A DNA stretch of 64,000 nucleotides from contig JAHBXX010000013.1 in assembly GCA_019636245.1 (NCBI GenBank), positions 44,021 through 108,020 of the forward strand, given 5' to 3'. The notes below the pieces were generated by a model, which did not search any database, had not been told where the DNA came from, and saw nothing but the letters and a program-made list of their open reading frames with translations. Source of the DNA: Planctomycetota bacterium. Its GTDB lineage: Bacteria; Planctomycetota; UBA1135; UBA2386. The position numbers and the translations under genes were made by a program. Below, one piece after another: positions 1 to 7,548 of this stretch (its first letter is position 1; each line of letters begins with the position of its first letter).

Positions 1-234
1 CCGCAGGAAGGCCTCGCAGAAGCGCGTGAAGTCGCGCTCCTTCAGGTCGCCGAAGGCGATGTCCTGCCGGCTGGTGGCGACGAACAGGCGGAACTGGCGG
101 GGGTCGATGCGGGCCAGCGCCTCGACGGCGCGGTCGAGGAAGGGGATGTCGCCGGCGGCATCGAGGCGCGGGCTGGCGACGACGACGCCGTCGAGTTCGA
201 AGAAGAGGCCCTGCTTGTCGGGGATCTTGGCCAT
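1..234 (-). CDS. HAD-IIIA-like protein, partial (C-terminus outside window)
   Basis: The first 78 residues of a minus-strand gene are visible, starting at ATG 234 and running off the left edge. A beta strand and loop FFELDGVVV near residues 11-19 lines up with HAD motif I (DxDGV) of histidinol-phosphate or heptose-bisphosphate phosphatases. A second strand, LFVATSRQDI, matches motif II, which carries Ser or Thr. This layout is typical of small HAD subfamily IIIA phosphatases. The nucleophilic first Asp of motif I is Glu here, so ordinary phosphoryl-aspartate chemistry would not be expected; it may be a non-catalytic relative. It is divergent from the sigma factor gene, with 200 bp between. 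The family call is moderate because two thirds of the protein are missing. Confidence 0.55.
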   Translation of the reverse strand, partial: MAKIPDKQGLFFELDGVVVASPRLDAAGDIPFLDRAVEALARIDPRQFRLFVATSRQDIAFGDLKERDFTRFCEAFLR

Positions 235-434
235 GGGGGATCGGGGGGTCGGAGGCGGGTGCGGCCGGCGGCGCCTGGCCGCCCATGGCATCGGCTGTTG
301 GCCGGAACCTCTTGAGCGCCAGGGAGAAATGCCCGGGTGACCCGAGCGGCCGTCGGCGACGCCCCTGCGCCCGGAGCCAGTTGTGCAGAAAGACGAGCCG
401 CCGGCACGACTTCCGTGCGTAGAGAGCAGATACT

Positions 435-1025
435 GTGGCGCGCGCCACCGCGACCGACAGCACCGTGAGCACGCGCCCCGAGAACGAACTGATGCTTCGT
501 GTCCAGGCCGGAGACCTGGAGGCGTTCGCACAGCTCGTGGAGCGCTTCCAGGACATGGTTCACGGCTTGGCACTGAGCATCCTGCGTCGACCGGAGGACG
601 CCGAAGAGGTTGCCCAGGACACCTTCGTCAAGGTGTTCCGCGCCCGCGCCCAGTTCGACAGTTCGCGCAGTCTCGAGCCGTGGCTGCTGCGGATCGCCGG
701 CAACGCCTGCCGCGACCGCCTCCGCCGCCGCCGCAGCACCGACCTGCCGATCGCCCGCGGCGACGACGGCGACCTGGTGTTCGACCTGCCGGATCCGAAG
801 GGGCCGCAGGGCCCCGAACGGCACGCCATGGGCAGTTCGATCCGGAGCGAGATCGAGCACCTGTCCGACAAGGTCAGGCAGCCCTTGGAGCTCAAGTACC
901 TGCGTGGCCTGACCAACCAGCAGATCGCCGCGGCGCTGGGCATGTCCGTCAGCAGCGTCAAGGTCCAGATCGCGCGCGGCAAGGACATCCTGGCCAGTCG
1001 CCTGATGCGGGTGCGGGAGCGATGA
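435..1025 (+). CDS. ECF-family RNA polymerase sigma factor
   Basis: A 196-residue sigma-70 protein of the extracytoplasmic-function group. Region 2 spans about residues 18-90 and includes the typical LMLRVQAGDLEAF opening and the DAEEVAQDTFVKVF helix for core and -10 binding. Region 4 lies at about 135-190, with a helix-turn-helix around TNQQIAAALGMSVSSVKVQI for -35 recognition. There is no region 3 or region 1, as usual for ECF factors. The GTG start at 435 keeps a short leader before region 2; a TAGAGA box lies nine bases upstream. The stop overlaps the next start (ATGA), so sigma and its probable anti-sigma are translationally coupled. A GGAAC at 304-308 resembles an ECF -35 element, but I see no convincing partner -10. 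Confidence 0.93.
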   Translation: MARATATDSTVSTRPENELMLRVQAGDLEAFAQLVERFQDMVHGLALSILRRPEDAEEVAQDTFVKVFRARAQFDSSRSLEPWLLRIAGNACRDRLRRRRSTDLPIARGDDGDLVFDLPDPKGPQGPERHAMGSSIRSEIEHLSDKVRQPLELKYLRGLTNQQIAAALGMSVSSVKVQIARGKDILASRLMRVRER

Positions 1026-3556
1026 AGTCGTCGCAGCATCACCTGCACCAGCCGCCGAACCCGGACGATCTGCGCCGGCTGCCGCCGGCCGGCCCGGCGT
1101 GCGCCCTGGTGCGCGGGCTGTTGCGCGACTTCGCCGATGGCGACCTCGACGCCGCCGAGCGCCGGCACGTCGAGGAACACGTGCACGCCTGCTTCGCCTG
1201 CGCCGTCGAGCTGTCGCGGGCCGAGCACGAAGTGCTGCAGCTGCGCCGGGGCTTCGCCGCCATCGCGTCCGAGGAGGCGCAGCGCTGGTTCCGGCTGCCG
1301 CGGGATTTCGCCGGGCGGGTCGTGGAGCGCCTGCTCGCGGATCGCCGCGCCGCCGAGGACACGGCCCAGGTCGGCGATCTCCTGGCGCCAGCGTGTGGCG
1401 CCCAGGGAATCGCCGTTCGCCGCAGCCGCGCCCTGGGGCTGCTGGTCGCCGCTCTGCTGCTGCTCGCCTGCCTGGGCGGGATGGCGGTCTGGACGTTGGA
1501 GCGCCAAGGTGGACCGGACCAGGCCGCGCGGCTCGTGGTGATCGGGGCCCACGGTGCGCGCGACGACCACGGCCGCCGCCTCCGCGTCGGGGACGGTCTC
1601 GGCGAGGCGCAGGGCCTGAAGATCGGCGCCGGCGGCAGTGTCGTGGTCGACTGGCACGATTGGACGTCGGGCAAGCAGCCGGCGGCGACGCTGGAGGTCC
1701 GTGGAGCCGGCAGCGTGCGGCTGCAGAACGGCGTGCCGCTGTTGCTCGACGGCGCCATCGGCATCGAGACCAACCGGCCGGTCGAGATCCCCCTGGCCGA
1801 CGGCAGTGCGATCCACCTGGGGCTCGGCGACTACCTGATCGTCGCCGAGGTGGGGCAGGCCGAGGAGGACTATCGCAACCAGGCCACCGACCCGATGGGG
1901 GGCGCGCCGGCGGACCTCCGGGTCCGCGTCGAGGTGTTGCGCGGCGATCCGGCCCGGATCCTGCGCGGCGAGGTCGGGCCGACGCTGGTGGCGGCGGGCA
2001 GCGTCGGCATCTACGCCGGCAACTCCGGAGTGGCCGTCTTCCCTGGCGGCGTCCAGCTCGCCGGGGGCGAGATCGGTCGCAGCGCGGGTCCGGCCGAGGC
2101 GACCGGCCCGTCGGTGCCGACGCTGCTCGCCGCGGCGCACCAGCGCTCGGGCCTGCCCAGCGTCGGCACGCAAGTCGCCGCCGCCTACCTCGCCAACGGG
2201 GTGGCCAGCTACCGCGTCGGCGTCACGGATGCCTACGGCGCCGTGGGGATCGTCAGCGAGGCGCCGTGGACGAGCGACTATGCCGTGCTGCACGCCCTGC
2301 CGGCCCAGCTGTCCTACGGGATCCTGGCGCCCGACGTGTACCCCCTCCTGCGCGAGGGCGCGAACGTGCGGGTGCCGCAGTCGTTGGTGCTCGATCTCGC
2401 GGAGCCCCTGCACGGCATGGTGGTGGACGACTTCGATCTGCCGCGCGGCGGCGTTCGCGTCGTGCCGTGCATCGTCGACGAACTGTTCGGCGACGTCTTC
2501 CCGTTGCTCAACCATGGCGGCATCTCCGACGAACTGGGTCGGTTCCAGATCCTGCGCCTGGCAGCGGGTCTGCCCGCCTACCAGCACCTGGCGCTGCTGC
2601 TGGTGCATCCGCAGCTCGAGACGACGGTCGTGCCGGTGCCCGTGCGGAGCGGTGCCAACGCGATGCTGCCGATGCCCGTCATCCGCATGCGTTCGCTGCG
2701 CGGCACCTTGCTCTACCTGCTGCCGCCGAACACCACGGTGACGGTGTGGGAGGACGTGCGCACGATGGCGGGTCGGGTCGTGTGCCAGCACCAGTTCCAG
2801 TCCGACGGCATCGGCCGCGTGCCGGTGGCCAAGGTCGGCCGGGGCGACCTGTGGTTCCTGGTCGGCAGTCCCGCCAACCCGTTGGTCTGCCGGATGGAAC
2901 TCGACCAGGCCGGCCCGGAGCCCCGCTACCGGCCGGGTCTGCCGGCGCCGCGATCGGCGTTCTTCCGACCGATGGATCCCATCGCCGGGACGAACGTGCT
3001 GATTGCCGGCTCGTTCCGCCACCAGCGGCTGGAGGCGACGCCGCCGGGCAATCCCGTGGCAGGTTTCGTGATGGTGGCGAGGGATGCCCTGGGCCGCACG
3101 GTCGGCAATGCGCAGGCGTTCGCGGTGACCCCGACGGGGCCGCGGGGTCAGGCCGAGGCCCGGTTCCTGGGACTGACTTCGGCCCAGGGTGCGATCTCGC
3201 TCGAGGCCATCCGGTATGCCGGGGACCTCGTCGTGCTGGGCAGCGACGGCATGCTGCAACTGATCGCCGGTCCGCAGCAGTCGATCCCGCGCCTGGATGC
3301 GCGGCTGGCGCCGCCCGGCCGGGTCGTGCTGGGTCCAGGGCTGCGGCCGGGGGCGAACGAAGAGGCCCTGGTCGGCCTCACGTTCCGGCGCCAGGCGCAG
3401 GACCTGCCCGGCCTCGATCTGGTGGTCGACCGTTTCGCCAGCGAAGCGACCGGCTGGGAGTTCCCCGGCCTGCCGCCGGGGCTCTACTCGGTGCACGTCC
3501 AGGGCATGGAGCGGTTGGTGCTGGTGCCCGAGGACGGCGTCGCCATCCTGGAGTAG
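1022..3556 (+). CDS. Membrane anti-sigma factor with FecR-like and beta-sandwich ectodomain
   Basis: An 844-residue protein coupled to the ECF gene by an ATGA overlap. The cytoplasmic N-terminus carries a zinc-finger anti-sigma motif, H53-x3-C57-x2-C60, with an upstream His49, as in zf-HC2/ZAS anti-sigma factors. A transmembrane helix lies at about 137-158. The outside part begins with a FecR-like segment (about 180-330, repeated beta strands with GD and ADGS turns). It continues with several hundred residues of carboxypeptidase-regulatory or CNA-B-like beta domains. Inferred role: hold the sigma factor at the membrane and release it on an envelope signal. It is far longer than usual anti-sigmas of about 200-350 residues. 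The ligand of the ectodomain is unknown. Confidence 0.8.
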   Translation: MKSSQHHLHQPPNPDDLRRLPPAGPACALVRGLLRDFADGDLDAAERRHVEEHVHACFACAVELSRAEHEVLQLRRGFAAIASEEAQRWFRLPRDFAGRVVERLLADRRAAEDTAQVGDLLAPACGAQGIAVRRSRALGLLVAALLLLACLGGMAVWTLERQGGPDQAARLVVIGAHGARDDHGRRLRVGDGLGEAQGLKIGAGGSVVVDWHDWTSGKQPAATLEVRGAGSVRLQNGVPLLLDGAIGIETNRPVEIPLADGSAIHLGLGDYLIVAEVGQAEEDYRNQATDPMGGAPADLRVRVEVLRGDPARILRGEVGPTLVAAGSVGIYAGNSGVAVFPGGVQLAGGEIGRSAGPAEATGPSVPTLLAAAHQRSGLPSVGTQVAAAYLANGVASYRVGVTDAYGAVGIVSEAPWTSDYAVLHALPAQLSYGILAPDVYPLLREGANVRVPQSLVLDLAEPLHGMVVDDFDLPRGGVRVVPCIVDELFGDVFPLLNHGGISDELGRFQILRLAAGLPAYQHLALLLVHPQLETTVVPVPVRSGANAMLPMPVIRMRSLRGTLLYLLPPNTTVTVWEDVRTMAGRVVCQHQFQSDGIGRVPVAKVGRGDLWFLVGSPANPLVCRMELDQAGPEPRYRPGLPAPRSAFFRPMDPIAGTNVLIAGSFRHQRLEATPPGNPVAGFVMVARDALGRTVGNAQAFAVTPTGPRGQAEARFLGLTSAQGAISLEAIRYAGDLVVLGSDGMLQLIAGPQQSIPRLDARLAPPGRVVLGPGLRPGANEEALVGLTFRRQAQDLPGLDLVVDRFASEATGWEFPGLPPGLYSVHVQGMERLVLVPEDGVAILE

Positions 3557-3596
3557 GCGCCCGCCGCCCGCCTCCGGGGGGCGCAAGCCGGTCGCG

Positions 3597-3626
3597 TTGG
3601 CGCCACCGGCGCCGAGCGCGTAGCGT
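3597..3626 (+). promoter_or_regulatory. Probable sigma-70 promoter, leaderless type
   Basis: TTGGCG (3597-3602), an 18-base spacer, then TAGCGT (3621-3626). Only six bases (GCCCGC) separate the -10 box from ATG 3633, and there is no Shine-Dalgarno sequence. Transcription would begin at or next to the start codon. One of several similar sites in the window. Confidence 0.55.
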
Positions 3627-3632
3627 GCCCGC

Positions 3633-5648
3633 ATGCTGCTGTCCCGAAAGATCGGCGCCGTCCTGCGCGGCAGCGCCACGCCGTTCCAGGTGCTGCTGGC
3701 GACCACGCTCGGCGGGCTGCTGGGCTTCGTGCCGGGGTTCTTCCTGCCCGGTGACCTCGGTGGGGGGTTCCTGCAGGCGCCCGGCCTGATCCTGCTGCTC
3801 GTCTGCACCGTGCTGGTGGTGAATGCGAACCTCGCGGTGTTCGGGCTGGTGACGCTCGTCGCCAAGCTGCTGAGCTACGCCCTGCTGCCCGTCTCCTACC
3901 GGATCGGCGTGTGGCTGCTCGACGGTCCGCTGCAGGGCCTGTTCCGCGGGCTCGCCAACGGCAAGGTCACCGCCTGGTTCGGACTCGAGCGCTACGCCAC
4001 GGCCGGTGGCCTCGTGCTCGGTCTGGGGTTCGGCCTCGCCGGAGGGTGGTTCCTGAACGGCAGCATCCGCCTGGTGCGCACGCGCATGGCGACCGTCGAA
4101 GCGGGCAGCGAGCGCTACCAGGCCTACGCGGGGAAGTGGTGGGTGCGGCTCCTGACCTGGGCCCTGCTGGGCAAGGGCAAGGGCAAGAAGACCTGGCAGG
4201 AACTCGCCACGCAGAAGAAGTTCGGCCTGCCGGTCCGCCTCGGCGGCGTGCTGGTGGCCGCGATCGGCCTGGCCAGCCTGTGGGTCGTGCAGCAGTGGTT
4301 CTCGGCGCCGATCCTGACCCGCAACATCCAGGGTGGGCTGCAACGGCTGAACGGCGCCACCGTCGATCTGGAGTCGGCGAGCCTCGACTTCGGGCAGGGC
4401 CAGCTGCGGCTCGCCGGTCTGGCGATCGCCGACAGCCGCGCGCTCGACCAGGACCTGCTGGCCGCCGACGAGCTGGTGGCGACCCTCGACACCGGCGAGC
4501 TGCTGCGGCGTCGCCTGGTGATCGACGAGCTGCGGTCGACGAGCGCCCGCAGCGGTACGCCCCGCCGCGCGCCAGGGGTCCGGGTGCCGCGCGAGGCGCC
4601 GCCGCCACCCGAGCCTGAGCCGCCGACGGGAACGAAGACCGCCGAGGACTACCTGCGCGACTTCGAGACCTGGAAGCAGCGCTTGGAGCAGGCCCGCGAG
4701 TGGCTCGAGGTGCTGACCGGCGGCGAGGACGCCGAGCCCGCACCTTCGACCCCCGAGCAGCATGCCGCGGACAGGGCCGAGCAGGAACGCCGCGTCGGCC
4801 TCGCCAGGGTGGTGGCGAACCACCTGCTCGAAGCCGCGCCGCGGGTGTTGATCCGCCGCATCGACATCGAGGGCATCGGCTACTCGATCGGCGGCAAGGG
4901 CGATCGTCTCGACCTGCGCTTGCGGAACGTCTCCGACCGGCCCGCCGTGGTCGAGGGCGCGCTGGCGCTGCGCCTCGAGTCGCAGTCCGAGGCGATGCGG
5001 CTGTCGCTCCAGGGCCGGTCCTCGGCGTCGCCGGCCACGGCCTTCGAGTTCAACCTGCGAGGTCTCGCCGTCGACGACGTGTTCGGCCGGCTGCGCATCG
5101 GTGGCGCGCCGCCGTTGCGCGGCGGCACGATGGACCTGCAGATCCAGGGCGCGCTGCGCCAGGCGCGCGGCCAGGCGACGACGATCGACGCGCCGCTGCA
5201 GGTGGCGTTGCGCGACACGGTGTTCGCGCTGGCGGGGGCCCGCGAGACCAAGGTCGAATCGCTGCTGCTGCCGATCGGCCTGCGCGGTCCCTTGGTGCAG
5301 CCGGCGATCGCGCTCGACGACAAGGTGCTGCAGGACGCGCTGCTGGCCGCCGGCCAGCGCGAACTGGCCAGCTTCGTGCAGGCGCAGGCCGGCAAGCTGC
5401 TCGGCGGCCTGCCCGTCGACGTGTCCGGCCTGATCGACCCGACCAAGCCGCCGGCGGAGCAGGTCGAAGCGGCGCGGCAGCGCGCCGAGGCGGAGGCGAA
5501 GCGCCTGGAGGAGGAGGCGAAGCAGAAGGCCGAGGCCGAGGCCAGGCGGCTGCAGGAGGAGGCGGCGAGGAAGGCGGCCGAGGAGGCCAAGAAGCGCCTG
5601 CCCGGTGGGCTCAAGGGCATCCTCCCTGGCGACAAGAAGGGCCAGTGA
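3633..5648 (+). CDS. TIGR03546/TIGR03545 fusion membrane protein
   Basis: A 671-residue protein not assigned a biochemical function. The N-terminal 170 residues are membrane-embedded with three or four hydrophobic segments and resemble TIGR03546, which is related to DUF2062-type membrane proteins. The remainder begins with another transmembrane helix near residue 205. It continues with a beta-rich AsmA-like portion resembling TIGR03545 (strands such as VDLESASLDFGQGQLRLAGLAIAD). These two families are normally adjacent separate genes; here they form one reading frame. The last 70 residues are an Ala/Glu/Lys-rich coiled coil. AsmA relatives act in envelope lipid or outer membrane homeostasis, so an envelope role is an inference. 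YceH follows after two bases. Confidence 0.65.
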   Translation: MLLSRKIGAVLRGSATPFQVLLATTLGGLLGFVPGFFLPGDLGGGFLQAPGLILLLVCTVLVVNANLAVFGLVTLVAKLLSYALLPVSYRIGVWLLDGPLQGLFRGLANGKVTAWFGLERYATAGGLVLGLGFGLAGGWFLNGSIRLVRTRMATVEAGSERYQAYAGKWWVRLLTWALLGKGKGKKTWQELATQKKFGLPVRLGGVLVAAIGLASLWVVQQWFSAPILTRNIQGGLQRLNGATVDLESASLDFGQGQLRLAGLAIADSRALDQDLLAADELVATLDTGELLRRRLVIDELRSTSARSGTPRRAPGVRVPREAPPPPEPEPPTGTKTAEDYLRDFETWKQRLEQAREWLEVLTGGEDAEPAPSTPEQHAADRAEQERRVGLARVVANHLLEAAPRVLIRRIDIEGIGYSIGGKGDRLDLRLRNVSDRPAVVEGALALRLESQSEAMRLSLQGRSSASPATAFEFNLRGLAVDDVFGRLRIGGAPPLRGGTMDLQIQGALRQARGQATTIDAPLQVALRDTVFALAGARETKVESLLLPIGLRGPLVQPAIALDDKVLQDALLAAGQRELASFVQAQAGKLLGGLPVDVSGLIDPTKPPAEQVEAARQRAEAEAKRLEEEAKQKAEAEARRLQEEAARKAAEEAKKRLPGGLKGILPGDKKGQ

Positions 5649-5650
5649 CC

Positions 5651-6334
5651 ATGCGGCGACTCGACCGCACCGGGCAGCGCATCGTGGGCGTCCTGATCGA
5701 GAAGCAGCTCGCGGTGCCCGACAGCTATCCGCTCAGCGAGAACGCGCTGGTCGATGGCTGCAACCAGAAGAGCAACCGCGACCCGGCGATGGAGCTGGCT
5801 TCGTTCCAGGTCGCCGGCGCGCTGATGGCCCTGCAGGAGGCGGGTTGGGTGGCGCGCGTCGAGGGTGGCGGGCGGGTGGCGCGGTTCCGGCATCGGCTGA
5901 CCGAGGAACTCGGCGTCGACGCCGGCGACCTCGCCGTGCTCGCCGAGCTGCTGCTGCGTGGCCCGCAGGCGCCCGGGGCCCTGAAGCCGCGGGTCGCCCG
6001 CATGGGGCTCGCCGCGTCGCCCGAGGCGATCGAACAGCGGCTGCGTGGGCTGGCGGCGCGCACGCCGCCGCTGGTCGAACTGCTGCCGCTCGGTCCACGC
6101 GAACGCGACGCGCGCTGGCGCCAATGCCTGGGCGACGGCAGCGAGAGCGAGCCGGCGCCGGCCGGCGTGGCCGCCGTCGCCGCGCCGGCCGGCGTGGCCG
6201 CCGTCGCCGCGCCGGCGGCAGGTACGTCGATGGCGGTCGCCGGTGGTCTCGAGGCGCGCGTGGCCCTGCTCGAGCAGCGCCTCGCCGCCCTGCAGCAGCA
6301 GGTCGACGCCCTCGGCCGGGGGGGGGCCGGCTGA
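5651..6334 (+). CDS. YceH-family protein (UPF0502/DUF480)
   Basis: A 227-residue YceH-family protein. The first 170 residues match the family: an opening RIVGVLIEKQLAVPDSYPL, then NALVDGCNQKSNRDP, both strongly conserved. Two winged-helix domains are expected; the biochemical role of YceH is not established. ATG 5651 lies two bases after the preceding stop. The C-terminus has an unusual Ala/Pro/Val linker made by a 27-bp tandem duplication, followed by a heptad-rich helix (about 200-222) with EARVALLEQRLAALQQQVD, a probable coiled coil for dimerisation. A run of nine G residues near the 3' end could be prone to slippage. The stop overlaps the next start (TGATG). Confidence 0.85.
   Translation: MRRLDRTGQRIVGVLIEKQLAVPDSYPLSENALVDGCNQKSNRDPAMELASFQVAGALMALQEAGWVARVEGGGRVARFRHRLTEELGVDAGDLAVLAELLLRGPQAPGALKPRVARMGLAASPEAIEQRLRGLAARTPPLVELLPLGPRERDARWRQCLGDGSESEPAPAGVAAVAAPAGVAAVAAPAAGTSMAVAGGLEARVALLEQRLAALQQQVDALGRGGAG
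6161..6214 (+). repeat. 27-bp in-frame tandem duplication inside yceH
   Basis: Two identical, directly adjacent 27-bp units (6161-6187 and 6188-6214). Each encodes the nine residues AGVAAVAAP in the linker between the winged-helix part and the C-terminal coiled coil. Confidence 0.9.
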
Positions 6335-7548
6335 TGGCCCCGCACCTGGCGGTCTACGCCCATCCGTTCGATCTCGACGCCCTGGGCGCCAACGGCGGGC
6401 TCGCGCGTCTGCGCGACCTGGGCTTCGCCGAGGTGGCACTGGCGACCAGCTACCACGACGGCCGCTGGCTGATGCCGTGGCATCCGGAGGGCAGGGTGCG
6501 CTTCCTCGAGGACGGCACGGTGCACTTCCGCCCGGGCCGCGACTACGGCCGGCTGCGGCCGCAGGCTTCGTCCCTGGTGGACGTCGCGCGGCCGTCGCCG
6601 CTCGAGCGGCTGTGCGAGGCGGCGCCGGCGGCCGGGCTGGCGGTGCGCGCCTGGACGGTCGGCACCCACAACTCCCGCCTCGGCGCGCTGCATCCCGATC
6701 TCTGCGTCGAGAACGCGTTCGGCGATCGCTATCCGTACGCGCTGTGTCCGGCGCAGCCGGCGGTGCAGGAGTACCTGCACGGCCTGGTCGCGGACCTCGG
6801 CGCGCACGACGGCCTGGGCGCGATCGAGTTCGAAGCGTTCGGGTGGATGGGCTGGAAGCACTCGAGCCACCACGACAAGAGCAGCTTCACGCCGCGGGGT
6901 CTGCTGGACTACGCGTTGTCGGTGTGCTTCTGCCCGGCGTGCTGCGAGCGCATGCGGGCCGACGGGAGCGATCCGGCGGCGGCGCGCGCCGGAGCCCGCG
7001 ACCTCGTCCGTCGGCACGTGGAGTTGGCGGATGCCATGGCGCCGGCGCGGTTGCCCGAACGGATCGACGACGCCGGCCTGGCCGGGCTGGAACCCGAGGT
7101 CGCGGCGGCCGCCGCGGCGCTGTCGGCGCCGTATCGCGCCCGGATCGGCGTGCTGTCGACGCTGGGCCGGGCCCTGCGGCAGGCGATGCCGGGCGGGCTG
7201 GCCGCCGCCGTCCAGGTGCACCCGGCGACCCTGTTCACCGGCAGCCAGATGGCGCTGCCGCAGACCCAGGGGTTCCGTCCCGACGAGTACGTGCTGACGG
7301 CCTACGGCGAGACGCCGGACGGCATGCGCGCCCTGCTGCGCGGCGCGGCGACGCCGAGGCTCGACGGGCCGCCGCCGCAGCAGCGCCTCTGCATCTGGCC
7401 GAAGCCGCCCTCGTGTGCCAGCGACGAGGATCTGGGGAGGATCCGCGACCTCGCCGCCGAGCACGGCATCACGTCGATCGCGATCTACCATCTCGGCCTG
7501 CTGCCATGGCGCACGATCGAACGCGTGGCGCGTGCCTTCACCGCATGA
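6334..7548 (+). CDS. Putative TIM-barrel protein, glycoside hydrolase-like
   Basis: A 404-residue soluble protein without a signal peptide. I do not recognise a named family. The pattern of short beta strands followed by helices (LAVYAHPF, FAEVALATSYHDG, AVRAWTVGTHNS, AIEFEAFGW, AAAVQVHP, ITSIAIYHLGLLPW) reads like a (beta/alpha)8 barrel of the glycoside-hydrolase superfamily. Candidate acidic residues lie in the IEFEAFGW strand. A CFCPACC segment near residues 192-198 could bind metal, and similar Cys motifs occur in uncharacterised barrel proteins annotated as glycosyl hydrolase-like. It is coupled on both sides: TGATG with yceH upstream and ATGA with the phosphatase downstream, so it is probably co-expressed with them. 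The substrate is unknown. Confidence 0.5.
   Translation: MAPHLAVYAHPFDLDALGANGGLARLRDLGFAEVALATSYHDGRWLMPWHPEGRVRFLEDGTVHFRPGRDYGRLRPQASSLVDVARPSPLERLCEAAPAAGLAVRAWTVGTHNSRLGALHPDLCVENAFGDRYPYALCPAQPAVQEYLHGLVADLGAHDGLGAIEFEAFGWMGWKHSSHHDKSSFTPRGLLDYALSVCFCPACCERMRADGSDPAAARAGARDLVRRHVELADAMAPARLPERIDDAGLAGLEPEVAAAAAALSAPYRARIGVLSTLGRALRQAMPGGLAAAVQVHPATLFTGSQMALPQTQGFRPDEYVLTAYGETPDGMRALLRGAATPRLDGPPPQQRLCIWPKPPSCASDEDLGRIRDLAAEHGITSIAIYHLGLLPWRTIERVARAFTA

Noticed and set aside
304..308. GGAAC as an ECF autoregulatory promoter for the sigma gene
   Set aside because: No matching -10 (CGTC-type) at 16-17 bases; the TAGAGA box near 420 is a better candidate.
26..340. 104-codon plus-strand ORF at the left edge
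   Set aside because: Low-complexity Ser/Arg-rich translation antisense to the HAD-like partial gene; no motif.
560..3865. Very long minus-strand open frame antisense to the anti-sigma gene (and similar ones at 13860-17117, 22916-26749 and 60668-63871)
   Set aside because: Extreme GC content removes stop codons from antisense frames. The translations are Arg/Ala/Pro/His-rich without domain motifs, while the opposite strand carries recognisable proteins.
6161..6214. Repeat considered as a start of a CRISPR or other array
   Set aside because: Only two directly adjacent units, in frame within yceH, no spacers.
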